From the NCBI RefSeq assembly GCF_004296575.1, contig NZ_SAYT01000001.1, positions 900,856 through 964,855 on the forward strand: DNA of 64,000 nt, in the 5' to 3' direction. This document shows positions 32,377 to 41,466 of this stretch, one piece after another (within the stretch, counting starts at the first letter, position 1; every line of letters starts with the position of its first letter). The position numbers and the translations under genes are program-made. Origin of the DNA: Dyella amyloliquefaciens (GTDB lineage Bacteria > Pseudomonadota > Gammaproteobacteria > Xanthomonadales > Rhodanobacteraceae). Below the pieces are notes generated by a model that was given only the letters and a program-made list of their open reading frames with translations, was not told the origin of the DNA and searched no databases.

Positions 32377-33063
32377 ATGTCTCAATCGTCTCCCCGCAAG
32401 GCCGTCGTGCTCGTTTCCGGCGGCATGGATTCGGCGGTCACTATCGCCATCGCGCGCGAGCAGGGCTATCAGGTGCATGCGCTGAGCGTCGCCTATGGCC
32501 AGCGGCACAATGCGGAGCTCGCCGCTTCGGAGCGGGTCTCGCGCACGCTCGGTGCGGTGGAGCACAAGACCGTGCAGGTGGACCTGCGCTCCATCGGCGG
32601 CTCGGCGCTCACCGCGGATATCGATGTGCCGCTGGACCAGACGGGCGACACCGGCATTCCGGTGACCTACGTGCCAGCGCGCAACACCATCATGCTGTCC
32701 ATCGCGCTCGGTTGGGCCGAGGTGCTGGGTTCCACGGACATCTGGTGCGGCGTGAATGCGGTGGACTATTCCGGTTATCCCGATTGCCGCCCCGCCTTCA
32801 TCGAATCCTTCGAGCAACTGGCCAATGTCGCGACCAAGGCCGGTGTGGAAGGGGCGGGTATCCGCATCCACGCGCCCCTGATGCGCATGAGCAAGGCCGA
32901 TATCGCCCGCGAAGGGCAGCGCCTGGGCGTGGATTTCTCAGAGACGGTGAGCTGCTACCAGGCGGACGCCGAGGGGCGTGCATGCGGTCATTGCGACGCC
33001 TGCCTTTTGCGCGCACAGGGCTTCAAGGCGGCGGGGTTGCCGGATCCGACCCGCTATGTCTGA
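32377..33063 (+). CDS. queC: 7-cyano-7-deazaguanine synthase (preQ0 synthase)
   Basis: The 228-residue ATP-dependent ligase converts 7-carboxy-7-deazaguanine to preQ0. The PP-loop is SGGMDS at 14-19. A zinc site is formed by C193, C203, C206 and C209 ([10 protein letters not shown]), and [17 protein letters not shown] is conserved. The ATG at 32377 has AGGAG upstream at a rather long distance; an in-frame ATG at 32353 lacks one. The 181-nt space after queE shows no recognisable riboswitch. Confidence 0.96.
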   Translation: MSQSSPRKAVVLVSGGMDSAVTIAIAREQGYQVHALSVAYGQRHNAELAASERVSRTLGAVEHKTVQVDLRSIGGSALTADIDVPLDQTGDTGIPVTYVPARNTIMLSIALGWAEVLGSTDIWCGVNAVDYSGYPDCRPAFIESFEQLANVATKAGVEGAGIRIHAPLMRMSKADIAREGQRLGVDFSETVSCYQADAEGRACGHCDACLLRAQGFKAAGLPDPTRYV

Positions 33064-33124
33064 ATCAGTCTGGCTTGTGCCATGGGCGGCTAGCCCATAA
33101 AATTACGGGCTTGCCTTTGGCGAT

Positions 33125-33200
33125 GGGTCGTTAGCTCAGTCGGTAGAGCAGTAGACTTTTAATCTATTGGTCCCGAGTTCGAATCTCGGACGACCCACCA
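33125..33200 (+). tRNA. tRNA-Lys (anticodon TTT)
   Basis: A 76-nt cloverleaf is complete: acceptor GGGTCGT with ACGACCC, D-stem GCTC/GAGC, anticodon stem GTAGA/TCTAT (one G-T pair) with loop CTTTTAA, T-stem CCGAG/CTCGG with loop TTCGAAT, discriminator A and encoded CCA. The anticodon TTT reads lysine codons. Confidence 0.98.
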
Positions 33201-33210
33201 AAGCATTCGA

Positions 33211-33240
33211 GGACTTGCCTGGCGGCAAGTCCTTTTTTTT
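33211..33240 (+). terminator. Rho-independent terminator after tRNA-Lys
   Basis: A perfect 9-bp stem GGACTTGCC/GGCAAGTCC with a TGGC loop is followed by eight T (33233-33240). It lies 10 nt after the tRNA and is the best terminator in the window. Confidence 0.95.
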
Positions 33241-33283
33241 ATGGGCGTGTGTCGCTGGTGTGCCGGGCGCGGAAGGGCGCGTG

Positions 33284-34720
33284 TCAGCTCGCTCGTCGCC
33301 ACGCGGGTGACGTGTGCTTGCGTGGCGTGGAATTGCGCTCCATCACCGGCATGCGCGGCAATTCGAACCAGAACGCGCTGCCGCGACCCGGTTCGGAGCG
33401 CAGGCCGATGCGCGTGCCCAGCAGGCGGGCGAGGCGTTCGGCAATGGCCAGGCCGAGGCCGTAGCCGCCTCGGCGTTCGCTCTCTCCGGCCTGCAACTGC
33501 ACGAACTCTTCGAAGATGCGCTGTTGGTGGATGACGGCGATGCCGGGACCGTTGTCGCGCACTTCGATGCGCACGGCCTGGCCACGCCGGCGCGCGGCGA
33601 TCAGCACGCGACCGTCGGGCGAGTTGATGATGGCGTTGCTGGCGAGCTGGTAAAGCAGGCTGGCCGCTACATCCGCATCGCCATGCAGTTCGTGATGGCT
33701 TCCGCGCCAGATCAGCGTGACGTGGTGTCGCGCCGCCTCATGGTTAAGCGAGGTGCGATCACGCATGAAGAGTTCGGCGGCGGAGAAGCCGGTGGGCTTC
33801 ACGGCGATCACGCCGGCGTCGAGTCGCGAGATCTCGAGCAGGGCATCCAGCAATCGCGTCATCGCGGCGATGCTGGTGCGCATCTGCTGGAACAGCAACT
33901 GCCGCTCCTCTTCGCTGCCGCTGTCCACGCCGGCGGCGAACAGCTCGAGCGCCTGCAGCGGCTGACGGAAGTGATGGCTGACCAGCGCGATGAACTGCGA
34001 TTTGCTGCGTGTGGCGGCTTGGCTCTGCCGCAAGCGATCGAGCGCCTCCACGGCGTTCTCCTGCTGCATGGTGCTCCAGTCGCGGCGCTGCTCTTCCAGC
34101 AATTCGGAGAGGCGTTCCAGCGCATGGCGAATATCGGAAAACTCCGGACCGACGGGCGTGTCGTCGATGGCCGGATGGCGTGCATTGACCATTTCATGCA
34201 GCGCGTCCTGCACGTGTGCCAGGGGTTCCAGCACGTGATGACGCAGGGTGACGCGCGCAAGCCACGCGAGCACGAGGATGCCGGCGGCGCACAGCCCGCC
34301 CAGCAACCACACGAGGCCCTGGGCGAGGCGCAGCGGGCGCGTGTCCACTTCCATGCTCAGCCATGAAGCCGGCACACCGGTACCGTGCAGCTCGCTTCGA
34401 TACGTGGTGCCTCCCCGCGGCAGCGCTTGGCCGCTGCTCCAGAGGCTGCCATCGGGGCGATGCAGTTCCACGCGTTGCAACTGGTCGATCTGTCCGTCCC
34501 GCAGTGCCCGATCGAGGGTGTCCTGGGGAGAGGCCGTGAAGCTGTTGCCAAGTTCGCCGGCGAGGCGCTCCAGACGCAAGGTCACCGAAGCTTCCGCGCG
34601 CTCGCCCATGGTGTGCGTCTGCTGCAGGCACAGCGCGAGCACGAGCGCGAGCGCGGCGATCGTGCTTGGCAGGATCACATCGATGAACAGGCGTGGAAGC
34701 AGTCGCTGGCGCGATTCCAT
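33284..34720 (-). CDS. Membrane sensor histidine kinase
   Basis: The 478-residue kinase has a membrane segment at about 12-30, a periplasmic sensor region of about 100 residues and a second membrane segment near 131-152. A HAMP-like or linker helix leads to the kinase core. The H-box SHHFRQPLQALELF places the phosphorylated His at 249 or 250. The N-box is QLASNAIINSPDG, G1 is DNGPGIA, and G2 is GGYGLGLAIAERLA. The cognate regulator is not adjacent; the NarL-type regulator at 36819 is the nearest candidate. The H-box closely resembles that of the hybrid kinase at 39562, so the two may be related paralogues. Confidence 0.92.
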   Translation of the reverse strand: MESRQRLLPRLFIDVILPSTIAALALVLALCLQQTHTMGERAEASVTLRLERLAGELGNSFTASPQDTLDRALRDGQIDQLQRVELHRPDGSLWSSGQALPRGGTTYRSELHGTGVPASWLSMEVDTRPLRLAQGLVWLLGGLCAAGILVLAWLARVTLRHHVLEPLAHVQDALHEMVNARHPAIDDTPVGPEFSDIRHALERLSELLEEQRRDWSTMQQENAVEALDRLRQSQAATRSKSQFIALVSHHFRQPLQALELFAAGVDSGSEEERQLLFQQMRTSIAAMTRLLDALLEISRLDAGVIAVKPTGFSAAELFMRDRTSLNHEAARHHVTLIWRGSHHELHGDADVAASLLYQLASNAIINSPDGRVLIAARRRGQAVRIEVRDNGPGIAVIHQQRIFEEFVQLQAGESERRGGYGLGLAIAERLARLLGTRIGLRSEPGRGSAFWFELPRMPVMERNSTPRKHTSPAWRRAS

Positions 34721-35092
34721 GCGTCAGGCTCCCATGGCCGGGCGGTGTTTAGTGATGCGGCCGGCACATCGCCCGGACGTCCTCAGGCACGGCATGGCTG
34801 GCGTGGGCTGCATGGATGTGGACTCGCGATTGGTCGGCGATGAAAACGGCCCCTTGGTTCGGGCACGTCATCTCCATGAAATGCCCTGTGAGGCACTCTA
34901 AAGAATTAGTCGTAGCCCAACGATAGCCACTTCGTTCTAGCGCAAGGCGCCATAGTTCGAACGGCCTATCCGCATGCATGTTGCAGCGCAAGAACGAGAA
35001 TGAACCGAAAGCGGTGCTCGTCGCATGACGCCGAAGCCTTTTGGCGCTAACTTGCACAACCGCAAGGCCCACCGGGCCTCCTGGAGATCCTC
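34721..35092. other. Gap of 372 bp with no supported gene
   Basis: This is the upstream region of two divergent genes, the sensor kinase (minus) and the DUF3617 gene (plus). One minus-strand open frame (34749-35072, 107 codons) has no recognisable domain, no ribosome site and runs into the upstream regulatory space, so it is not called. Promoters for both genes are expected here but none is clear enough to place. Confidence 0.5.
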
Positions 35093-35614
35093 ATGTCTGC
35101 ACCCCGCCGTCTGCTGCTCGCTTTCTCCCTGCTGGGCCTCGCCACCGTTGCCATCGCGCAGGACCTGCCGGCCAACATGCCCAAGCGCAAGCCGGGTCTG
35201 TGGGAAATGCAGACTTCCGGCATGAGTGGTCATCCGCAGGTGATGAAGCTTTGCCTGGACGCGGACACCGACCAGGCGATGTACAAGATGGGCTCGCAGA
35301 TGAGCGGCCACATGTGCAGCAAGTTCAACATCGATGTGCAGGGCAGCACCGTGGTGTCCGATGCGGTGTGCAAGCTCAACACCCCGAACGGCACGGTCAA
35401 CATGACCAGCCACAGCGAGACCAAGTTCGACGGTAATACCGCCTACCAGACCGAGGGCCACATGAAGTACGACCCGGCGGTGATGGGGCAGAGCGAGATG
35501 GCGATGAACAGCTCGGGCCATTGGGTCGGGGAGTGTCCGGCCGGCCAGAAGCCGGGCGACATGGTGATGCCCAACGGCAGCACCATGAACATCAAGGATA
35601 TGCAGCACCACTGA
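35093..35614 (+). CDS. Secreted DUF3617-family protein
   Basis: The 173-residue protein has a signal peptide (MSAPRRLLLA ... VAIAQD) and then the DUF3617 pattern: KPGLWEMQTS, an early LCLDADTD cysteine, CSKFNIDVQGSTVV, VCKLN and TSHSETKFDGNTAYQTEGH, ending GHWVGECPAGQKPGDM. Four conserved cysteines probably form disulfides in the periplasm. Family function is unknown. The C-terminus is Met- and His-rich. A CTCCTGGAGATCC stretch containing GGAG precedes the ATG. Confidence 0.88.
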   Translation: MSAPRRLLLAFSLLGLATVAIAQDLPANMPKRKPGLWEMQTSGMSGHPQVMKLCLDADTDQAMYKMGSQMSGHMCSKFNIDVQGSTVVSDAVCKLNTPNGTVNMTSHSETKFDGNTAYQTEGHMKYDPAVMGQSEMAMNSSGHWVGECPAGQKPGDMVMPNGSTMNIKDMQHH

Positions 35615-35629
35615 GTGCTGTGAGGTCAG

Positions 35630-35655
35630 GGCGGGCAGCCTAGGCTGAGCCCGCC
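35630..35655. terminator. Bidirectional hairpin between convergent genes
   Basis: GGCGGGC (35630-35636) pairs with GCCCGCC (35649-35655), with an inner AGCC/GGCT. It lies between the stops of the DUF3617 gene and the minus-strand binding-protein gene. No T-run is seen on either side. Confidence 0.45.
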
Positions 35656-35665
35656 TGGCTCCGGG

Positions 35666-36721
35666 TCAAGGTGTCGAAGGAGCCATCAGTTCGCGCACCA
35701 GCGCCTGGTGCTCATTGTCGATCTTGTGCAGTCGCGCCTGCATCGCGGCATCGCTGACCCATTGGGCGCTGTAGGCGCGGCGCCGGTCGAGGTTGAACTC
35801 GATATCGGCGAAGGGCACCAGCGTTTCATTGCCGGCAGGCGTGAATCCGCTGATGTCATGGATCAACTGCAGCCTGGCCAGCTCGGCCTGGGCGTTCTTG
35901 CCCTTGCCGTAGGAGGTCAGTGCAGTGGCCACGCGTTGGCGCAGGTCCGCGGGCAGGTCCGAACGGATCACTACCACCGCGTGCGGGATCAGGCTGGAGG
36001 TCCACAGGACGCGCAACCGGTCGTACTGGTCGGGAAACCGTTTGGCGAACCGCTCCAGGTCGGCGGTGTTGTTGGTGGCAACATCCACCTCGTTGTTCGC
36101 CACCGCCAGCGCGTTGTTCTGGTGGTTGTCCACGGTCACGCTGGCGAAGAAGGTGTCCGAGTCGAGCCGGCGATTGGCGAACACCTGCGTTTCGGGCACC
36201 AGGTAACCCGATACCGAGAGCACCTCGCCACGCGCATAGCGCAGGTGTCCTGGCTGGCGGAGCATGTCATCGACGCTGTGCAGTGGCGAATCCTTGGCCA
36301 CCAACAGGACCGAGTAGTAGCCGCGCGAGCCGTTGGTCCGCGTGAGCTGGGCGATCACCTGCATGCGGTCGTGGGTGACCGCGTCCAGGGCGAGGCGACC
36401 GGAGACGAAGGCAAAGTCGACACGCTCCTCGGCCATCGCCTGGGCCAGGCCTTCATAGGTGCTGACCGACAGGGAGTGGACGGGCAGTCCCAGGGTGTGG
36501 CTGAGGTCGTCCAGCATCGGCCGCCATGCCGCGAGCGACTCGGAGGGGCCACCGATGGGCAGGATGCCGAACGTGAGCGCGCTGATGTGCTTGGGATCAG
36601 GCGGTGCGCTGGCGGGCTGGGCCGCCTGGACAAGTGGGGCTGACAGACAGGCAAGGACGAGGCCAAAGGCGACCCACCGGCAGGACCGGAGCCTCAGGTT
36701 TGTCAGCCAGCCCTTCGGCAA
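35666..36721 (-). CDS. PhnD-like (phosphonate/phosphite-type) periplasmic binding protein
   Basis: The 351-residue protein has a signal peptide (VAFGLVLACLSAPLVQAAQ). A weak lipobox-like VLAC is present, but cleavage near VQAA is also possible. The fold is that of PhnD-type substrate-binding proteins: LTFGILPIGGPSESLAAWRPMLDDLS, STYEGLAQAMAEERVDFAFVSG and VDVATNNTADLERF. No transport permease or ATPase is nearby. Instead it sits between sensor kinases and directly upstream of neither, so it may deliver a ligand signal to a kinase rather than feed a transporter. The ligand is not predictable. Confidence 0.85.
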   Translation of the reverse strand: MPKGWLTNLRLRSCRWVAFGLVLACLSAPLVQAAQPASAPPDPKHISALTFGILPIGGPSESLAAWRPMLDDLSHTLGLPVHSLSVSTYEGLAQAMAEERVDFAFVSGRLALDAVTHDRMQVIAQLTRTNGSRGYYSVLLVAKDSPLHSVDDMLRQPGHLRYARGEVLSVSGYLVPETQVFANRRLDSDTFFASVTVDNHQNNALAVANNEVDVATNNTADLERFAKRFPDQYDRLRVLWTSSLIPHAVVVIRSDLPADLRQRVATALTSYGKGKNAQAELARLQLIHDISGFTPAGNETLVPFADIEFNLDRRRAYSAQWVSDAAMQARLHKIDNEHQALVRELMAPSTP

Positions 36722-36818
36722 GACGGTGTTCCCCCAGGAGCGTCAGGCGCGTTCGGCGGCCTATGGCGCCATCAGCATGCGGGCAGCATACGTGGCGTTC
36801 GTCACGGCGGAGTGAAGG

Positions 36819-37505
36819 TTACAGCCCGCTGATACGCCGGGAGGCGACCACGGCTTCCACACGGTTGCGAACGTTGAGCGCCCGGAAGATCGCGGCCAGA
36901 TGGATCTTCACCGTGCCTTCGCTGATACCCAGGTCGCGCGCGATCAGCTTGTTGGGCTTGCCCTGCGAGAGCAGGCGCAGCACGTCGATCTGGCGCTCTG
37001 TGAGCAGCTTGCGCAGGCGCTCTTCCAGCGAATCGGCCGGAGTTGGCGCCGGGGTGGCGGGTTGCGCCGCCATGGTCGCGCCATTGGCAACGCCATCGAC
37101 GCGTTCCTGCAGCATCAGGGGCGGCACGTACACGCCGCCCGACAGCACCAGCCGCACGGCGGACAGCATGACGTCGGGCGAATAGGCCTTGGGGATGAAG
37201 CCCTGCACGCCCATCGCGAGCAGGGTCTTCATCAGGGTGGGGTCTTCCACGCCCGATAGCACGATCACCGGCACTTCCGGCAACTGCTCGATCACCTCGG
37301 TCAGGTGCTCGCTGCCATGGACGCCCGGCATTGCCAGGTCGACGAGGGCCAGCGACATGGAGGCCGCGTCGGGGGCGTGGATGGCTTCGCGCAATTCCGC
37401 CATGTCCATGGCAGTGACGAAGTTGGTGTCCGGCCCAAGCTCGGCCAGCTTGAGCTTGACACCTTCGACGATCAGTCGATGGTCGTCAGCAATCAGTATG
37501 CGCAT
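36819..37505 (-). CDS. NarL/LuxR-type response regulator
   Basis: The 228-residue regulator has a receiver domain (MRILIADDHRLIVEG, phospho-acceptor D56 in LVDLAMPG, and a Lys in GFIPKAYSP). An Ala/Pro-rich linker lies at about 140-158. The C-terminal LuxR helix-turn-helix has LTERQIDVLRLLSQGKPNKLIARDLGISEGTVKIHLAAIF. It would bind DNA as a dimer when phosphorylated. It is transcribed toward the PhnD-like gene (97-nt gap) and could form a short operon with it. Its kinase is probably one of the two nearby. Confidence 0.95.
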   Translation of the reverse strand: MRILIADDHRLIVEGVKLKLAELGPDTNFVTAMDMAELREAIHAPDAASMSLALVDLAMPGVHGSEHLTEVIEQLPEVPVIVLSGVEDPTLMKTLLAMGVQGFIPKAYSPDVMLSAVRLVLSGGVYVPPLMLQERVDGVANGATMAAQPATPAPTPADSLEERLRKLLTERQIDVLRLLSQGKPNKLIARDLGISEGTVKIHLAAIFRALNVRNRVEAVVASRRISGL

Positions 37506-37810
37506 GTCGTTCCCCGTGACGCGCGCACGGCTCTCCCATCGCCGCGCATTCGCGCACGCAACATAGCCCCAGCACGCGCCTACAGCAACCGTAGGGAGCT
37601 TACGAACGGCCTAGTCACAAGGTCATATGGTCCGCTGGATGGGGCACCGTGAGAATCGCCCCGATGCGAGGGGGAGTCGCTCATGTGCACCACACGACAG
37701 GGGCGGCGGTGGCTGTATCGGCGCTGCGTATGGCTTGCTTTGAAGGGAGATGGTGCGATCGGGTCGGGTGATGGCGTGCAGGGTGGGCGTTTTGCCTGGA
37801 CACCGTAGCC
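37506..37810. other. Gap of 305 bp, divergent upstream region
   Basis: It lies between the start of the response-regulator gene (minus) and the DotU/IcmF-like fusion gene (plus). No gene, repeat or clear promoter was recognised. GC content drops slightly around 37590-37640, which would suit a promoter of the regulator or the fusion gene. Confidence 0.4.
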
Positions 37811-39553
37811 ATGGGTGTCATGCGGCTGCTGGAGTGCTACGCACCTTTGTTTTCCTTCGGCTTGCTCATCGACGAGCAGGCCGCGACCCCTGATGGCCCC
37901 GGCGAACTGGCGACCGTCCAGATGCGGGCGCGCGCTATCACCGATGATGCCCGCGGCAGGGCGCTCGGGGCAGGCAAGCCGCTGACCGACGTCGAGATGG
38001 CCGGCTTTGCGGCCGTGGCCTGGTTCGATGAAGTGGTCATGCGGCAGGATGCCTGGAAGCACCTGGCGAGTCCGTTGCAACTGGACCTGTTCGGCACGGC
38101 CAGTGCCGCCAGCGAATTCTTCGATCATCTCGCCCACCTGCCGCCCACTGCCGAAGAGGTCCGCGAGGTGTTCGGCATGGCGCTGTCGCTTGGCTACGTC
38201 GGGCAGTACTACTACGAGCAGGACGACAGCGGCGAATTGGGGCGCATCAAGGCGCTCTATTGCCGCCCCAGCGTGACGGCGCCGGTCGTGCTGCAAACCC
38301 TGCAACGCGAGCCCATCACGCCACAGCCCTATCTCGCGCCGGGATCGCCTCCGTTGCGCCTGCCGGCTTCATGGGTGGGGCGGCGCTCGATGCAATTCGT
38401 GGCCGGTGCCCTGGTGTTGCTGGTCCTGGTGGCGTTCGTGGCACCGGTGTTCAGTCACGTCGTCCCCATGCAGACCTGGTTACTGCTTGGCCTTGGCGTG
38501 GTCGCCGCGAGCACATTGGCCTGGGCTGCCACGTTGGCATGGCACCGCCTGGTGGTGATGCGCGCGCATACACGCGTAGCGGCACATCTTGAAGCAGGCT
38601 ACGGCATTGGCGATCTGTGGTCTGCGCTGGTCGATGCCGCGCGACACGTGCGCGGCGCGGTGCTGCATCCGTTTCGTCGCCGTGGCGAATGGCGAAAGCT
38701 GTCGCGGCACCCCTGGTTGATGTTCCTTGGCGACAGCCCCGCGGAAGTGCGCAGCCTGCTGCAGGCTGCCGCCCATGCACCGCACGCGCGCAACTCTCCG
38801 GCCAACGCGGCAGCGAGACCGTGGTACTGGTGGATCTTCCGTTCGGTGGTTGCGGTTGAGCCGGGCGGTCATCTGCTGCAGTCGCCGAACGAACCGCATG
38901 GACAGGCTTCGCCATGGTCACAGGCGCTTTCCCTGCTGGCGCGGGAGCGTCGCAAGCTGCCGCTGGATGGCATGGTGCTGTGCGTGTCGGCGCAGAGCCT
39001 GCTGGAATCGGCGGCACAGATCAGCGCGCGTGCCAGCCGCCTGCAGGACATGGCTTATGAAGCCACGCGGCATCTGCAGCTGCAGTTGCCGCTTTATGTC
39101 GTGGTGACGGGGCTCGAAGCATTGCCGGGCCATGCCGCCGTGCGGGCCACGTTGCCTTCGGCGGTGTTCAGGCGCGCCTTGGGTTGGCGAATATCGTCTG
39201 CACCCGGAGTGGCCTCATCCCACGGACGTATGGACGTCCGCAGCGAAGAAGTGGAGCGACGCTTGGGTGCGGCGGTGATGGCGGCGCTGGCGGTGCAGCG
39301 TCATGCGCGTGGGCGCCGTGAAGTGTTCGGCTTCCTGCAATCTTTGCCGCTGCTGCAGCGAGGCTTGCAGGTGTTTCTCGACCGACTGTCGGCGGGTGAG
39401 GGGGCTGGCGGACGCCGGTTGCTCTGGTGCGGGCTCTATCTAACCGGTGGAGCACGACCCAGTGCGCCCAGCGGCGATTTCGTCGATGACCTGTTCGCGC
39501 GTTTCCTGCCAGCCGATCGCCTGCTTGCGCGCCGCATCGCCCTGGAAAACTGA
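37811..39553 (+). CDS. DotU/TssL-like and IcmF/TssM-like fusion protein
   Basis: The 580-residue protein combines two secretion-system families. Residues 1-155 match DotU/TssL: LLECYAPLFSFGLLID, then FAAVAWFDEVVM, W82, SPLQLDLFG, EFFDHLAHL and ALSLGYVGQYY. Two membrane segments follow (about 194-212 and 221-245). Residues 297-460 follow the IcmF/TssM N-terminal pattern: WLMFLGDSPAEVRSLL, WWIFRSVVAVEPGGHLL, WSQALSLLARERRKLPLDGMVL and LPLYVVVTGLEALPGH. The IcmF P-loop and the DTAG motif are missing at the matching sites. No other type VI or IVB genes are near. It ends 8 bp from the convergent hybrid-kinase gene. The two-domain reading is inference from motif order. Confidence 0.75.
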   Translation: MGVMRLLECYAPLFSFGLLIDEQAATPDGPGELATVQMRARAITDDARGRALGAGKPLTDVEMAGFAAVAWFDEVVMRQDAWKHLASPLQLDLFGTASAASEFFDHLAHLPPTAEEVREVFGMALSLGYVGQYYYEQDDSGELGRIKALYCRPSVTAPVVLQTLQREPITPQPYLAPGSPPLRLPASWVGRRSMQFVAGALVLLVLVAFVAPVFSHVVPMQTWLLLGLGVVAASTLAWAATLAWHRLVVMRAHTRVAAHLEAGYGIGDLWSALVDAARHVRGAVLHPFRRRGEWRKLSRHPWLMFLGDSPAEVRSLLQAAAHAPHARNSPANAAARPWYWWIFRSVVAVEPGGHLLQSPNEPHGQASPWSQALSLLARERRKLPLDGMVLCVSAQSLLESAAQISARASRLQDMAYEATRHLQLQLPLYVVVTGLEALPGHAAVRATLPSAVFRRALGWRISSAPGVASSHGRMDVRSEEVERRLGAAVMAALAVQRHARGRREVFGFLQSLPLLQRGLQVFLDRLSAGEGAGGRRLLWCGLYLTGGARPSAPSGDFVDDLFARFLPADRLLARRIALEN

Positions 39554-39561
39554 CCGCCGCC

Positions 39562-41466
39562 TCAGGCCACCGTGACCCGGTTGGAGGTCCAGGCCGTCAT
39601 CATGGCCTCCCGCAGCTGTTCGGGTGACACCGGTTTGTAAAGTACCGGGATGCGGGCCGCCATGATTTCGCGGAGACGGTCGCTGCGCGTTTCGCCCGTG
39701 ATGAGCAGGCGCGAGAAGGGCGGGTTGCCGTCGCGCTGGTAATGCTGGTCGAGCGCGGCCAGTACGTCCAGGCCGCTTTCCCCGTCGCGCAGGCGCAAAT
39801 CGGAAATCACGATGTCGGGAGGCGTCGGCCATTCCTCGGCGGCGAGCAGGGCCTGCGTGCGGTCTTCCGCGACGGCCACTTCGCAACCCCAGCTGCGCAG
39901 CAGGTAACGAATGCCCGAGAGGATGGCGGGTTCGTCATCGATCACCAGCACGCGCATGCCCGACACATCCAGCGGAGCTTCCTCGCCCCCGCTGTGCGGT
40001 ACCTGCTGCGCCGGGACCTGCGGAAGATGAAAGGTGAACACGCTGCCGCGGCCCGGAGTGGACTTCAGCTGCACCTGCGTGTCGAGCAGCTCGGCCAGGC
40101 GCTGCACGGTGGCCAGTCCCAGGCCGAGGCCGCGTCGCGGTCCGGTGTCGTGCTCGTGGTTGCTGTGGCATTCCACGCGATAGAACTCGTCGAATACGCG
40201 CGCCTGGTGTTCGGGCGCGATGCCGGTGCCGGTATCCCATACGTCCAGCCTCACCGCGCCGTCGCCACGACGGCGCGCCACCACCAGCACGCCTCCCTTG
40301 TGCGTATAGCGCAGTGCATTGCTCACCAGGTTGTTGAGGATGCGTGCGAGCATCGTGCGATCGCTGCGCACCCAGACATCGGTGGCGCGCATGATCAGGC
40401 GAAGGCCGTGCTGCTCGGCGATCATGCGGAAATTGCGGCTGACTTCCTCCAGCACGTGGTCCAGCGGGAATTCGGTGATCTCGATCTGCATCGCGCCGGT
40501 TTCCAGCCGCGACAGGTCGAGCAGTTCGCTGAAAAGATGATCGAGGGCTTCCACGCATTCCTGGATGTGCGCGATGCGATCGAGCCGTACCGGGTCGCGT
40601 TCGTCCTCGGCCAGCGACGAGGAGAACAGGGTCAAGGCGTAAAGCGGCTGGCGCAGATCGTGCGAGGCGGCGGCAAGGAAGCGCGCCTTGGCGACGCTGG
40701 CGGCTTCGAGTGCCGCGTTCTTGCGCGCGAGTTCCACCGTTGCGTGCTCGATCTCCTTTTCCATGCTGCGCTGTACATCGAACAGTGCGAGCGCGGCGCT
40801 GTTGAAGCCGCGCTGCAGTTCGCCGATCTCGGTCTGGTCGGTGACCTCCACCTCCACCCGCCGATCACCGCGTCCCAGCTGGTGCACGGCGGATACGAGT
40901 CCGCGCAGGGGAGCGCTGATCCAGCGCGCGGCCTGCCAGCCGATGATGCCCGCGACGAGCACGCTCAGCGCCAGCGCGACGAGCGCGTTGCGCAGGCTGG
41001 CCTGCTGCGCCGCGATGGCGTCGTTGAGGCTGACATCCACCATCACCGAACCCAGCACCGGCCGGCCGGGTTGTTCGGTATCGACGACATCGCGAACAAC
41101 GGTCAGCGTTTCGGCATTGCCGCCACCGCTGCGACCGAGGTTGTCGGCAAGAATTTCTCCATCGGCTGCGCGGATCTGCACGCGCGCGACGTGGGGCAGG
41201 TCACCGATCGATTCGGCGATGCGCACCAGTTCGCGGCGTTGCATGTCCCGCAGGGCCGTGGTCGATACGGACGCGGCCTGGGTCGCGATGGCGTCGGCCG
41301 TGATCTGCGCCATGCCACGCAGGCTGGTGAGCTGGTGCTGGGTGAGGAGGGCGACCAGCAGCGTGGCCGTCACCAGCGTGGGGACGAGCGCCACCAGGGC
41401 AAGCCGCTGCATCAGCGACGTGCGCCGCCACCACCGCCCCGCTCGGGAGTTCGCCCCTGCACCCAT
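39562..41466 (-). CDS. Hybrid sensor histidine kinase with C-terminal receiver
   Basis: The 634-residue protein has membrane segments at about 22-42 and 158-180 around a periplasmic sensor, then a HAMP domain (RWISAPLRGLVSAVHQLGRGD). The kinase core has H269 in ASHDLRQPLYALTLF, N-box NNLVSNALRYTHKGG, G1 DTGTGIA and G2 GLGLGLATVQRLAE. A receiver at about 507-630 has acceptor D556 in VISDLRLRDG. The receiver would relay to an Hpt or a separate regulator not seen here. The core resembles the kinase at 33284. It lies convergent to the DotU/IcmF-like gene. Confidence 0.95.
   Translation of the reverse strand: MGAGANSRAGRWWRRTSLMQRLALVALVPTLVTATLLVALLTQHQLTSLRGMAQITADAIATQAASVSTTALRDMQRRELVRIAESIGDLPHVARVQIRAADGEILADNLGRSGGGNAETLTVVRDVVDTEQPGRPVLGSVMVDVSLNDAIAAQQASLRNALVALALSVLVAGIIGWQAARWISAPLRGLVSAVHQLGRGDRRVEVEVTDQTEIGELQRGFNSAALALFDVQRSMEKEIEHATVELARKNAALEAASVAKARFLAAASHDLRQPLYALTLFSSSLAEDERDPVRLDRIAHIQECVEALDHLFSELLDLSRLETGAMQIEITEFPLDHVLEEVSRNFRMIAEQHGLRLIMRATDVWVRSDRTMLARILNNLVSNALRYTHKGGVLVVARRRGDGAVRLDVWDTGTGIAPEHQARVFDEFYRVECHSNHEHDTGPRRGLGLGLATVQRLAELLDTQVQLKSTPGRGSVFTFHLPQVPAQQVPHSGGEEAPLDVSGMRVLVIDDEPAILSGIRYLLRSWGCEVAVAEDRTQALLAAEEWPTPPDIVISDLRLRDGESGLDVLAALDQHYQRDGNPPFSRLLITGETRSDRLREIMAARIPVLYKPVSPEQLREAMMTAWTSNRVTVA

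Noticed and set aside
34749-35072. 107-codon minus-strand frame upstream of the sensor kinase
   Set aside because: No ribosome site or domain and located in a divergent upstream region.
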